Origin: Flavihumibacter cheonanensis
GTDB lineage: Bacteria > Bacteroidota > Bacteroidia > Chitinophagales > Chitinophagaceae
Length of the DNA: 64,000 bases
Assembly (NCBI RefSeq): GCF_022352215.1
Contig: NZ_JAKRWF010000004.1
Coordinates: forward strand, 248,001-312,000
Direction of reading: 5' to 3'
Every line of letters starts with the position of its first letter. Within the stretch, counting starts at the first letter, position 1. Below are positions 18,036 through 26,085 of this stretch, in pieces. The notes beneath the pieces were generated by a model, which made no database searches, was not told where the DNA came from, and worked only from the letters and a program-made list of their open reading frames with translations. The position numbers and the translations under genes are program-made.

Positions 18036-18704
18036 ATGCGATTACTGAATTCAGGAGAGCGTGCGTTTTGTAACCAGTTAGCTGGTTACAAAACGCCGCA
18101 TTTTTATTTTGGTGAGCTGGTGGATCAGCGGTTGAAAAATGCGGCGGTAAGAGTAGATACGGCTAACAGAAAAGTATCACTGCTTTTGCCTATTGGTTCA
18201 AAAGAAGAATCAGAGCGACTCCGGTTTGAAGCGATAGCAGAATTAATTGTAATGATTTCTGTATTGGAATTATTGGAAAAAGATGGTTATGTTTTGTTAT
18301 TTAGGGTGTCGGGCAGAACCCAGGAAGTATATGAATTTGGCAGAAAGGATTTAGAACCAGGCAATATAGAGGAGGTACCCGTCATTGACGACCGGACGCT
18401 TACCTTGTTATGTAAGTACAGCCGAAAGGACATTATCCCAACCGATGAATTCAGACGTTTTTGCAGTAGAGGGTTTATTGCAAGAGATGAGCAGCGCTTT
18501 CAGCGGCAGATTTATTTCACTGTATCCGCGCTTGCTGTTTCAACGATCTTGTTGTTATTGAATCTGGCTTTTACGTTCTGGCCAAAAATGACGGGAGAGT
18601 CAAAGAAAACCCTGATCAAACTGGATTCGATGATTACCGATATTCATGAAATCCGGTCGACTCTTTTTCCGCTTAAGAAGCCCGATAGTTTACAGGTAAA
18701 ATGA
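18036..18704 (+). CDS. hypothetical protein with one C-terminal membrane helix
   Basis: I do not recognise this 222-residue protein. The ATG at 18036 is preferred: starting at 18003 would overlap the previous gene and add a low-complexity NNNS stretch. The N-terminal 150 residues look soluble and mixed alpha/beta, with the segment LLPIGSKEESERLRFEAIAELIVMISVLELLEKDGY. One hydrophobic helix follows at about residues 160-182 (YFTVSALAVSTILLLLNLAF), then a short charged tail. This suggests a cytoplasmic domain tethered to the membrane by its C-terminus. It probably shares a transcript with the propeller gene upstream and converges on the DUF1801 gene. Confidence 0.7.
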   Translation: MRLLNSGERAFCNQLAGYKTPHFYFGELVDQRLKNAAVRVDTANRKVSLLLPIGSKEESERLRFEAIAELIVMISVLELLEKDGYVLLFRVSGRTQEVYEFGRKDLEPGNIEEVPVIDDRTLTLLCKYSRKDIIPTDEFRRFCSRGFIARDEQRFQRQIYFTVSALAVSTILLLLNLAFTFWPKMTGESKKTLIKLDSMITDIHEIRSTLFPLKKPDSLQVK

Positions 18705-18707
18705 GTC

Positions 18708-19073
18708 TTATTTTTTGATGGATTTCATAGCTTTATTTTCTTTCGCTCTGAAAGCAGTGATCTTCTTCACCAGGTCCAGCGGCATTTTTTTATCATAGGG
18801 AAACTGAATAGCTCCCTTGGAAGTTGGATAGCCTTCCAGTTCCTTTTCAAAATGAGTGATTCCACTGGGGGCCGGATAAAATCCGATATGATTTTTATTG
18901 GCGGCAAAATGCACCAGGTTGCCATGGAGCACAAAAGTGGGTATGCCATATTTGATGGCTTCTGTAGCCTCCGGAGCAGCCTGCTGAATCGTTTTCCTCA
19001 TTTGTTTTAAGAGCTCCTGTATCTTCTGCGGAAAACCGGCGATATACGCGTCAATGGATTCAACTGTTTTCAT
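18708..19073 (-). CDS. DUF1801 (YdhG-like) domain protein
   Basis: A 121-residue cytoplasmic protein with the full DUF1801 pattern: VESIDAYIAGFPQKIQELLKQMRKTIQQAAP, then EAIKYGIPTFVLHGNLVHFAA and HIGFYPAPSGI, and a C-terminal segment with KGAIQFPYDKKMPLDLVKKI. The domain is shared with frataxin-fold iron chaperones such as YdhG and with many uncharacterised proteins; the function here is unknown. It is monocistronic, three bases from the stop of the convergent hypothetical gene. Confidence 0.85.
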   Translation of the reverse strand: MKTVESIDAYIAGFPQKIQELLKQMRKTIQQAAPEATEAIKYGIPTFVLHGNLVHFAANKNHIGFYPAPSGITHFEKELEGYPTSKGAIQFPYDKKMPLDLVKKITAFRAKENKAMKSIKK

Positions 19074-19146
19074 GTTGAAGTGGTTTCCGCTAAGCTAACG
19101 CTGATTTTCAAAAAGCAGCAGGTGTAGTTCCGTCAAATAAGGGGTG

Positions 19147-19626
19147 TTAAAACCGCTTTCCATAAGAGAACCCGATATAGGGCAACGTATAACCATCATA
19201 AGTGGCAATAAAAGCACCCAAATTGATCCTCCACATATAATTGTTTCGGGTGTGTTTGCGAAATCCGAAAGTGGGCATGAATACATGATCTATTTCTATA
19301 TCCACCTGGTTTTTTTGCGGTCTTTCATAAGTGAGGACAGGCGTAAGTCCCAATGCACCTTCCAGGAACTGGTACTCATTCTTTAGCGGAATAAGATAAT
19401 TGATTGCGATGGGTATGGTAAGAGCTGGATCATACTCATGATAGAATCCCAATCCTGCGCGCATCCCAAATCCTGGTTTTTTGGAAAACTGGCGTTCGTA
19501 ATTAAAGGATCCAAACAGTCCATTACCACCGGCTTCAAAATAGGTAAAATTGCGGGAGAAGGAAGATTGCGCCTGTGCGGCAAAGATAAGCCCCATGCTT
19601 AGGAGCAGCAGTGTACATTTTCTCAT
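19147..19626 (-). CDS. small outer-membrane beta-barrel-like secreted protein
   Basis: A 159-residue protein with a clear signal peptide ending near AAQAQ. The mature part alternates short amphipathic strands rich in Gly, Tyr and Phe (FTYFEAGGNGLFGSFNYERQF, FGMRAGLGFYHEY, WRINLGAFIATYDG, LPYIGFSYGKRF) and ends in an aromatic-containing strand GFSYGKRF. This pattern indicates an eight-stranded-type outer-membrane barrel, although no named family was recognised. It lies 13 bases downstream of the TraB/GumN-like gene on the same strand, so the two are probably co-transcribed. Confidence 0.7.
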   Translation of the reverse strand: MRKCTLLLLSMGLIFAAQAQSSFSRNFTYFEAGGNGLFGSFNYERQFSKKPGFGMRAGLGFYHEYDPALTIPIAINYLIPLKNEYQFLEGALGLTPVLTYERPQKNQVDIEIDHVFMPTFGFRKHTRNNYMWRINLGAFIATYDGYTLPYIGFSYGKRF

Positions 19627-19639
19627 AGTGTGAATAAGG

Positions 19640-20548
19640 TTATCTATCTAAATTAATACATCCTTTACAATCTTGCAAATACAAAGGCATAAACTTAACA
19701 CTATACCCCTTCCTTCTATAGTACTCGAGCAACCCATCCTGCTCTTCCAGGAGCAGATCAATTCCTGCCAGTATCAAATTCTTAGTCGCAGCGGTTCGGT
19801 CTATTTCACCTTTCCAATAGTGTGCTCTCCGATTCAGTAACTGAAACCATTCTGCCGGATGGGCTTTTATCTTTTCCCGCAAGCCCGCTTTCAGGCAAGC
19901 TGTATCCTGCTTTAGATAACAATCCCGCCGCTCTTTTAACTCCTGCACATAAGCACTATCATTTCGCGTCAGTTGCAGCAGCCAGGCCGGCGGATACAAT
20001 CTTGCCAATGCTTCAAATGCTCCCTGGGTTAAAGCAGGCTGATCCAGGTTGTAAATGCGTTTTCCTTTCTTCTCTGCCTCGCGCAACAAATACCTGTCGG
20101 GTTTGATATACTGCTCATTCCCATACCGGATCTGCTGATCCATCACAATCGGTATATAATAGCTGAGTTGTTTGAATACCCTTTTCTTAATTCCAAATCT
20201 GGAGTGATAATAGGCATATACTTTTCCTGCTTCTCCCCGGCCCATAACATCTTCCAGTCGCTGTTGGTTGGGATAAGACATCATCCGGTTTCTTTCTTTC
20301 GCATGCACCAGTGGACGCAGTCCCTTGTCTTCATAAACGCTTTCCGTAAATACGATTGCTACCTCATTAAGCAGGGAATCCAACAATGGCGTAAATCGAA
20401 ACTGATCCTTCATAAGAACGCTGTAGGTGCCAATTAGGTAGGTGACCGTATCTCCACCCGGACTAACAGCTTTATAAATTACCTGGCAATTGCTTATAGT
20501 AGAAATGATCACGCAGCCAAAAACAAGTATATACTTTAAGCAACCCAT
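19640..20548 (-). CDS. TraB/GumN-family protein lacking the signature histidines
   Basis: A 302-residue exported protein whose architecture follows the TraB/GumN (Tiki-like) family: a YLIGTYS strand-turn at residues 38-44, a following PLLDSLLNEVAIVFTESV segment, the central R-rich LLNRRAHYWKGEI helix and a C-terminal LAGIDLLLEEQDGLLEYYRRKGYSVK. In the family the first motif is GxxH and the C-terminal one is GxxHL. Here they read GTYS and AGIDLL, so both histidines are replaced, while a Glu in FTESV and the RRxxYW region remain. A metalloprotease activity is therefore unlikely, and a binding or structural role is possible. Family assignment rests on these motifs and the overall order. Confidence 0.6.
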   Translation of the reverse strand: MGCLKYILVFGCVIISTISNCQVIYKAVSPGGDTVTYLIGTYSVLMKDQFRFTPLLDSLLNEVAIVFTESVYEDKGLRPLVHAKERNRMMSYPNQQRLEDVMGRGEAGKVYAYYHSRFGIKKRVFKQLSYYIPIVMDQQIRYGNEQYIKPDRYLLREAEKKGKRIYNLDQPALTQGAFEALARLYPPAWLLQLTRNDSAYVQELKERRDCYLKQDTACLKAGLREKIKAHPAEWFQLLNRRAHYWKGEIDRTAATKNLILAGIDLLLEEQDGLLEYYRRKGYSVKFMPLYLQDCKGCINLDR

Positions 20549-20556
20549 ATTATTCG

Positions 20557-21282
20557 TTATCGGGTGAAGGGCTCAGTTTTTCCTTCTTCATGAAGTTGAA
20601 TCTCTTTGAGTATTCTTACTTTATCTTTTCGCATGAACCAATCATTGAAAACGAGCTCCAGCGTATCTACTGTCTGCATTCCAAAATCATAATTTTGAAA
20701 TTCACGGATTTTATATATCCATGCAGGAATATTTTCAATAGGATATTGATATCGCACTACACTGGAATGAGCAGTGATAATAGTATATCGCTCATCAATG
20801 GAATGTAATAAACGGGAAGCTTTGAAAGCGGTACGTATATTTTCCCGGATATGGTTTAATTGATCGTCAACTGGATGGCCGCGGACCAAAACAGCTCCGG
20901 AAGAAAGGGTAACACCTTTGAATTCGAGCTGAAAGGGTGAACAATCGTACAAGCTGTTTGCAACAAGATTTATGTAGTCATCTGCCTGGATCTGGTTCAA
21001 TTGAAATCCGGGAAGGCAGGATATTATCGTTAGCACTGTTACATGAATATCCGAGCTGGGATAATAGTATTGGTTAGGGTCGATCTTTTTTAAAGCATCT
21101 AGAAAGTCCTGTATATTTAAATTAATAGCCGGTGCCGGCCTGATGAGTAAGCTGATGCCATATCGGTTATCATACTGAGATAACAGGTGAGGGTCGACAG
21201 CATAGTTACCGGTTTCCAGCAAGGAAATACCAGTTTCCATCGACTGGTCATACCAGTCATCAGCCTGTTGATTCGGATGCAT
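20557..21282 (-). CDS. 2H-phosphoesterase / 2'-5' RNA ligase-like protein
   Basis: A 241-residue cytoplasmic protein with two H-x-[ST] motifs typical of the 2H phosphoesterase superfamily: SDIHVTVL (His80, Thr82) and TAHSSVVR (His172, Ser174), spaced about 90 residues apart as in the two-lobed fold. Between them is a core strand segment, PFQLEFKGVTLSSGAVLVRG. Members hydrolyse or ligate cyclic phosphates and 2'-5' linkages; the substrate here is unknown. The C-terminus (VDTLELVFNDWFMRKDKVRILKEI) matches the closing strand of these proteins. It sits eight bases upstream of the TraB-like gene on the same strand. Confidence 0.65.
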   Translation of the reverse strand: MHPNQQADDWYDQSMETGISLLETGNYAVDPHLLSQYDNRYGISLLIRPAPAINLNIQDFLDALKKIDPNQYYYPSSDIHVTVLTIISCLPGFQLNQIQADDYINLVANSLYDCSPFQLEFKGVTLSSGAVLVRGHPVDDQLNHIRENIRTAFKASRLLHSIDERYTIITAHSSVVRYQYPIENIPAWIYKIREFQNYDFGMQTVDTLELVFNDWFMRKDKVRILKEIQLHEEGKTEPFTR

Positions 21283-21338
21283 AGATTAAAGGTACAACTG
21301 AACGAATAACATTATGGCCAACTGCTTTATGAATATTT

Positions 21339-22394
21339 CTACTTCCGGATCTGAAAATAGTTATTAGGGCAGCTACCTGCTATAAAAAACTGATCTTTGA
21401 AAATTGCAGGAGTTGTCACGCACATCGGGCTTGGAAGGTCTTCTTTCATCCATGTTTTTCCACCATCAGAAGAGATAAGGAAAGTATGAATTACTCCAAT
21501 TGGTCCAATATTATCTTGACTGGCACAGATTGCCATTATTGTATTGCCGAAAGCGAATACTTTATCAGGGATACATTGAGCGTATTGACCAAGATCAATT
21601 ACTTCATATCCGGCATTCGTTACTTTCAGGATGGTTCCAATTTGATTGTGGTTTGCTGCAAAATACAAATGATCAGCATGCTTACTGTAATAGGAAAAAG
21701 AAATATAATAGCTTATGTCAAACGGAATTTCTTTTCTATATCCGGTTTTTACGTCTGTTAGTATATAGCCACTGTATGCTGCCGTTGCCGTATCCCTCCG
21801 GAAAGAAATAACCTGATTCTGTAGGATAGCAAATACGTCATTCCCAATGAAGGTTTGAATAGTATCAAATTTAGTATTGTGATACTGTATTAAATATCCA
21901 TGGGTACTATCAGTTGTCAGCAATCTACCGTCCTTACTATTGTTAAACTGGGTATCCCGGATTCGGCCATACTTAGTAAGTATTAGCAAATTGATCCAGT
22001 CCTTTCCCTGGTTATTGCTCTGGACTAACATTGTGGTATCATTATACGTGTTAATTTCCAGGATCAATGTGTCTCCGAAAACAGTAATTTTATCAACAGA
22101 ACCTGAATATGGTAAAGGAATTTGTTTCCAGTTCTTACCTTGATTTTCGGTTTTATATAGTACCGCTATTTCCTTGAAATTGATTTTCTCGTTATTCACA
22201 ACTTCTAACCAGTCAAATCTTCTGCCACCAATATATCCAACCTCATCATTCTGAAATAGCATATCATTGTAGACCTCATCTTTGTCCGGAAGTCCATTAG
22301 CTGAAAACGCTGACCAGTTTGAATTTATACTACAAGAAATGGACAGTAAGAATAATAGTAAAATGCAATAGGACCTCTTTACTTGCTCATACAT
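21339..22394 (-). CDS. Asp-box (BNR) propeller lipoprotein
   Basis: A 351-residue predicted lipoprotein: the signal sequence ends LLLFLLSISC, and the next residues are SINSNW, without an acidic export signal. Asp-box turns recur as KTENQGKNWKQI, QSNNQGKDWINL and SSDGGKTWMKE, giving a probable six- or seven-bladed propeller of the sortilin/BNR type. It is only distantly similar to the two large propeller proteins at 11.7-18 kb. No catalytic residues are recognisable. It is transcribed toward the 2H-phosphoesterase gene, 56 bases away. Confidence 0.75.
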   Translation of the reverse strand: MYEQVKRSYCILLLFLLSISCSINSNWSAFSANGLPDKDEVYNDMLFQNDEVGYIGGRRFDWLEVVNNEKINFKEIAVLYKTENQGKNWKQIPLPYSGSVDKITVFGDTLILEINTYNDTTMLVQSNNQGKDWINLLILTKYGRIRDTQFNNSKDGRLLTTDSTHGYLIQYHNTKFDTIQTFIGNDVFAILQNQVISFRRDTATAAYSGYILTDVKTGYRKEIPFDISYYISFSYYSKHADHLYFAANHNQIGTILKVTNAGYEVIDLGQYAQCIPDKVFAFGNTIMAICASQDNIGPIGVIHTFLISSDGGKTWMKEDLPSPMCVTTPAIFKDQFFIAGSCPNNYFQIRK

Positions 22395-22466
22395 GTAATA
22401 AAAATAACGAACCTGATTTTTTAACGCATCAGGAAAGTCCAGTATTTTTAAAGGAAAGTCGCTCCA

Positions 22467-23255
22467 ATGAAAAAAATGCTGTTTTTTATTTTGTTAGGTA
22501 ATTCAACCCTGCTTTTTTCTCAGGAAACTAACAAACGATTGACCTTATCTGTTGCGCCTGCTTTTCCATTAGGCAAGTGGGCGGAAAAAGAGCAGCCAAT
22601 TGAAAGCGCCGGATATGCTTCATCCGGGCAATCCTTTCACTTGCGCTATACCAATGATTTTTCGGCCAACTGGGGATGGTTTGCGATGCTGAAGGGGCAG
22701 CGGAATCAATTGAATGCAGATAAGTTGAGCGACTATCACAATAACAATCCGTTTCCCGTAGGCGGCCTGGTAGTGGGGCCTGGACCTGGCCCCGGACCAC
22801 TACCCCCGGCTGAAGTGGATATTGAGAATTGGTCATTTAAGAAGAAAAACTGGATGACCGCTACTGCAATGGGAGGGTTCTACCGGATCATTCCTGCTGG
22901 TAAGCGATCGGTGTTCCTGCCTGAACTGGGACTTGGATTGATCTACGCCAAACTGCCCGATTTCCTGGGTACTGCGCAGGATGGAAACAGACGCGCTTCA
23001 CTTACCCGAAAAGGTAAACATGGAGTGGGATTGGCCTATTCAGTCGGACTGAATGCCAGGCATCACTTGAATGCGAAATACGATATCTTCAGCAGCCTGG
23101 CTTATTTTGGATCTTCCGCCGTAAAATTTAATAAGGTCAGCACTACCCGCTTTTATACTGATGGTACAACAGTGGCACAAACAGTACGAACAATAGATCA
23201 CCAGCAGGTGTTTGCCTCACTGAATTTGTATATAGGAGTGGGGATTAAATTATAG
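22467..23255 (+). CDS. predicted outer-membrane beta-barrel protein with a Gly-Pro insert
   Basis: A 262-residue protein with signal peptide MKKMLFFILLGNSTLLFSQE, preceded by a possible AAGGAAAG ribosome-binding sequence. The mature part has alternating strands (RLTLSVAPAFPLGKWAEK, WGWFAMLKGQRN, MGGFYRIIPAGKRSVFLPELGLGL) and ends LNLYIGVGIKL, as in small outer-membrane barrels. An unusual insert GPGPGPGPLPP near residues 109-119 is encoded by a palindromic DNA stretch at 22769-22804. The function is unknown. It is flanked by a divergent lipoprotein gene and a convergent hydrolase gene whose stop overlaps its last six bases. Confidence 0.7.
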   Translation: MKKMLFFILLGNSTLLFSQETNKRLTLSVAPAFPLGKWAEKEQPIESAGYASSGQSFHLRYTNDFSANWGWFAMLKGQRNQLNADKLSDYHNNNPFPVGGLVVGPGPGPGPLPPAEVDIENWSFKKKNWMTATAMGGFYRIIPAGKRSVFLPELGLGLIYAKLPDFLGTAQDGNRRASLTRKGKHGVGLAYSVGLNARHHLNAKYDIFSSLAYFGSSAVKFNKVSTTRFYTDGTTVAQTVRTIDHQQVFASLNLYIGVGIKL

Positions 23256-24407
23256 CTTAATCATGTTGTTGACAATCTTATCAGCTATATGCCCCAGTTC
23301 TGTCTGAGCTGTATTGTCGGCCTGATTCGTTAGGAGTACAATTGCAATAGCAAGTTCTGGATAAATCACAGCATAACTGGAAAACCCAAATGTTCCTCCA
23401 CTTTGCCAAATTTTCTTCTGTTTTTTGGAGGTTATTGTTTCCTGCCAGTTCAGTCCAATCGCATACTGGTTAATATCCCCTGTGGTAACTTGATGAGAGA
23501 GTGCTACTACTTCATTTGTTTCGTCCAAATGAAACTTTAAATACTGTAGCATATCAGGAATAGTGGAAAATATTCCTCCGGCAGCATCCAGGTTTTCAGG
23601 AATATAAGGCATAAAATTGCCTTTACTATTATACCCTTTTGCTAAATGCTTTACTTTAACCTCTTTGTATCGGGAAGTGGTATGCTTCATTTTTAATGGT
23701 TGTAAGAGGTAGATCTTTAATAGGTCTGCAAATGATTTTTGATACACGCGTTCCAGTATGTATTTCAACAGCTGGGGACTCGAATTGGAATATCGGAATT
23801 TGTAACCGGGAATGGTATCAAGCTTTACGTTGTGCAAATCGTTTAAAAAATCCTGTTTTGAGTAATTGTTGAGTATCCTAGAAAGAACAAAAGGCAGGCT
23901 ATCTGAACTAGTAGTTTGGAATAGACCTGGATTATCCGGAAGAAAATTGGGCAGTCCTGAAATATGACTTACAAGATGTCCTACCCGAATAGGTTGTCCC
24001 TGATATGCTAGATTGGGGTAATCGCCATCAAGGTACATACGAACATCATCTTCTAATTTCAGTTTTTTATCTTTTACTGCCTGGGCAAGCAATGTACCGG
24101 TGAAAGTTTTTGATATGGATCCTATTTCATAAATGGTTTTATTTGTTGGTAAAACCTGCTTTTCTTGTTGGGTAGAACCATAATGATAGGTGATCGTTTC
24201 ATTGTTATGGTAAATGCCAACAGAAAGTCCAAGTCTTGCAGTATTGCTTAAATAGGTTCTTGCAGCCTGATGGATAAGAGAATCGGTACTTGTTGTTAAT
24301 TGATTAGTATACTGAAAATCTTTTTTGACAGTTTGTGCTTGTAAACTAAATGAAAGATTGGTTTGAGTTAGAAAAGAAATAAGCACAAAAAGTAGATATT
24401 TCTTCAT
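23250..24407 (-). CDS. beta-lactamase-family serine hydrolase (class C / AmpC-like fold)
   Basis: A 385-residue exported hydrolase. The longest frame starts at 24497, but MKKYLLFVLISFLTQ at 24407 gives a clean signal peptide. The SxxK motif is in YEIGSISKTFTGTLL (Ser97, Lys100), the YxN motif in FRYSNSSPQL, and the third motif as WQSGGTFGFSS, where the usual K/H-S/T-G is replaced by QSGG. This places it among serine beta-lactamase-like and D-aminopeptidase-type hydrolases; the substrate is not predictable and resistance to beta-lactams should not be assumed. It is the last of three same-strand genes (AraC regulator, cupin, hydrolase), with 110 bases to the cupin. Confidence 0.88.
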   Translation of the reverse strand: MKKYLLFVLISFLTQTNLSFSLQAQTVKKDFQYTNQLTTSTDSLIHQAARTYLSNTARLGLSVGIYHNNETITYHYGSTQQEKQVLPTNKTIYEIGSISKTFTGTLLAQAVKDKKLKLEDDVRMYLDGDYPNLAYQGQPIRVGHLVSHISGLPNFLPDNPGLFQTTSSDSLPFVLSRILNNYSKQDFLNDLHNVKLDTIPGYKFRYSNSSPQLLKYILERVYQKSFADLLKIYLLQPLKMKHTTSRYKEVKVKHLAKGYNSKGNFMPYIPENLDAAGGIFSTIPDMLQYLKFHLDETNEVVALSHQVTTGDINQYAIGLNWQETITSKKQKKIWQSGGTFGFSSYAVIYPELAIAIVLLTNQADNTAQTELGHIADKIVNNMIKL

Positions 24408-24517
24408 GTCATAGCGGAAATACAAGGTATTCAGTTTTACGCAAGGTATCGGGTTTTTATATGTTGCCAGGGTCAAATATGCGTCATATCTGGCCAATCT
24501 GCTGAACTGTGGACCTT

Positions 24518-25072
24518 TTATAGCCCCAGGGGTAGTCCAACTACTAGCATTTCATGGTCAGCAAATAATTTAGCTCCTTCTTCAGGAGTTGGCTGGCCTT
24601 TGAATGTAGCGAGCTTTCTGAAATAGTCTTCCATTTTTCCAGATGGCTGGAACATAAAGAACATTTTCCCTTTTTCGGAGGTTTGAGCAAAAGTGTGCGG
24701 TACGTTTCTCGGTAAAAAGATAGTATCTCCCTTTGAAAGTTTATGAAGTTCATCACCAACCTTAAACGTATACTCCCCTTCAATTATAAAGAAAATTTCA
24801 TCCTGTTTAGGATGCACATGTAATGGTGGACCACCCTGAACATTCCCAGTATATTCAAATAGGGTGAGTTGTCCATCGGTGTCCTTTCCGGACACTTTGA
24901 TATCATTAGGGCTGGTACCACCAAAAAGTAAGGTTGTTTCCTTGAACCTGCTTTCATTGGCTTTTACAACAAAGCCATGGTCGGTTCGGCTTTCCTGGAG
25001 ATGCAACTCACGCCCAAATGTTACGGCAGGAATTGCTGCTGCCGCAGTTGTAATAAATTTTCTTCTTTGCAT
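24518..25072 (-). CDS. exported cupin-domain protein with twin-arginine signal
   Basis: A 184-residue protein when started at the ATG at 25072 (MQRRKFITTAAAAIPAVTFG). The N-terminus is a twin-arginine-type signal with RRKFI followed by an alanine-rich segment. The single cupin barrel covers about residues 65-140, with metal-ligand pattern GGPPLHVHPKQDEIFFIIEGE (two His, one Glu) and a later PRNVPHTF His. Such proteins bind a metal and may be isomerases, oxygenases or binding proteins; none can be chosen here. The longer frame to 25186 runs into the AraC gene and is not supported. It lies 73 bases downstream of the AraC-type regulator. Confidence 0.82.
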   Translation of the reverse strand: MQRRKFITTAAAAIPAVTFGRELHLQESRTDHGFVVKANESRFKETTLLFGGTSPNDIKVSGKDTDGQLTLFEYTGNVQGGPPLHVHPKQDEIFFIIEGEYTFKVGDELHKLSKGDTIFLPRNVPHTFAQTSEKGKMFFMFQPSGKMEDYFRKLATFKGQPTPEEGAKLFADHEMLVVGLPLGL

Positions 25073-25145
25073 ATAGAAATGGTTGAGGTTTAATGCAAAG
25101 AAATATCGATCAAGACTGAAAATGGTGGTACAAATCCGACAACTT

Positions 25146-25979
25146 TTAATAGGTATCCGCGGCTCCGAATAAGCGTTCCGGAGCATTGCTGTCTATTTCA
25201 TGAAACTGGTTGGGGGAGAATCCGGTTAACTCTTTATAATCTCTGGCCAGGTGTTGATAGTCGTAGTAACCGCAGGTTATGGCAATGGTAAACCAATCTA
25301 ATTGAGGATTTTTATTTTTCATTCTGAAAGCATTTTCAAACCGCATCACCTTTAAAAAGTATTTGGGTGAAACTCCCATCCGCAGTTTAAATTGTCTTTC
25401 AAATTGACGGGTCGACAGGTAGGAGGATTTAGCTAATTCGTCAACTCCTGGAATAAAGTCGTTGGAAAAAAGATTTGTACTGGCAATATCTATAGCGTGC
25501 ACAGCATAAGAACGCCGTTTAAATTCATTGAACAGAAAAGCTTCTACTACCTGGATCATGTCAGCAAAACACTTGCAATCATTGATCTTATCATTTACAA
25601 ACTTGATTTCTTGTGAAAATATCGTTTGAGCATCGATGTATTGATTGGTCAGCTGGTGGGAGGGGATACCAGTTAATCGAAACAACCCGCCAGGTTTAAA
25701 TACAACCTGTAGCAAGAGAAAATTATTCCCTACAAATCGGTTGGTGACTTCTGTTTGTTGTCCGAATAGTACAGTGGCAAGATTTCCGGTTTTTGTTCCG
25801 GCATGTTGGTACTCCACCGTTTCACAATCTCTTGCATAGAAACTCAGACAATGTTCGGGCCTGGGTGGATAAGCTTTTAAAGGAAGCGCTCCATCTGATT
25901 TATAGTCGTAGTGTACCAATCGGATAGTCCGAATGAATTCAGCAATAGTTAAACCGGGTTTATATTCCTGAAGTACCAT
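25146..25979 (-). CDS. AraC-family transcriptional regulator
   Basis: A 277-residue cytoplasmic regulator. The N-terminal 150 residues form an effector domain like DUF6597, including LVVFKPGGLFRLTGIP-type sequence (seen as LQVVFKPGGLFRLTG). Two helix-turn-helix motifs follow at the C-terminus: VDELAKSSYLSTRQFERQFK near residues 178-198 and IAITCGYYDYQHLARDYKEL near 228-248, with the family's closing TGFSPNQF. It is the first of three genes in the same direction and most simply regulates the cupin and serine hydrolase downstream, which is an inference from position. Confidence 0.88.
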   Translation of the reverse strand: MVLQEYKPGLTIAEFIRTIRLVHYDYKSDGALPLKAYPPRPEHCLSFYARDCETVEYQHAGTKTGNLATVLFGQQTEVTNRFVGNNFLLLQVVFKPGGLFRLTGIPSHQLTNQYIDAQTIFSQEIKFVNDKINDCKCFADMIQVVEAFLFNEFKRRSYAVHAIDIASTNLFSNDFIPGVDELAKSSYLSTRQFERQFKLRMGVSPKYFLKVMRFENAFRMKNKNPQLDWFTIAITCGYYDYQHLARDYKELTGFSPNQFHEIDSNAPERLFGAADTY

Positions 25980-26085
25980 TTACAAGCACCTGAAGTTGAG
26001 ATGTTCCTTTTTCCGAAACCTATGCCTACTAAAGATATGCTGATTGTTTTGAATGTAAAATAGTTACAATAAAAGAGGGATATAT

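Noticed and set aside
23250-24407. The beta-lactamase-family protein as an antibiotic-resistance enzyme.
   Set aside because: The third motif is QSGG instead of K/H-T/S-G and there is no resistance context; a general serine hydrolase is the safer call.
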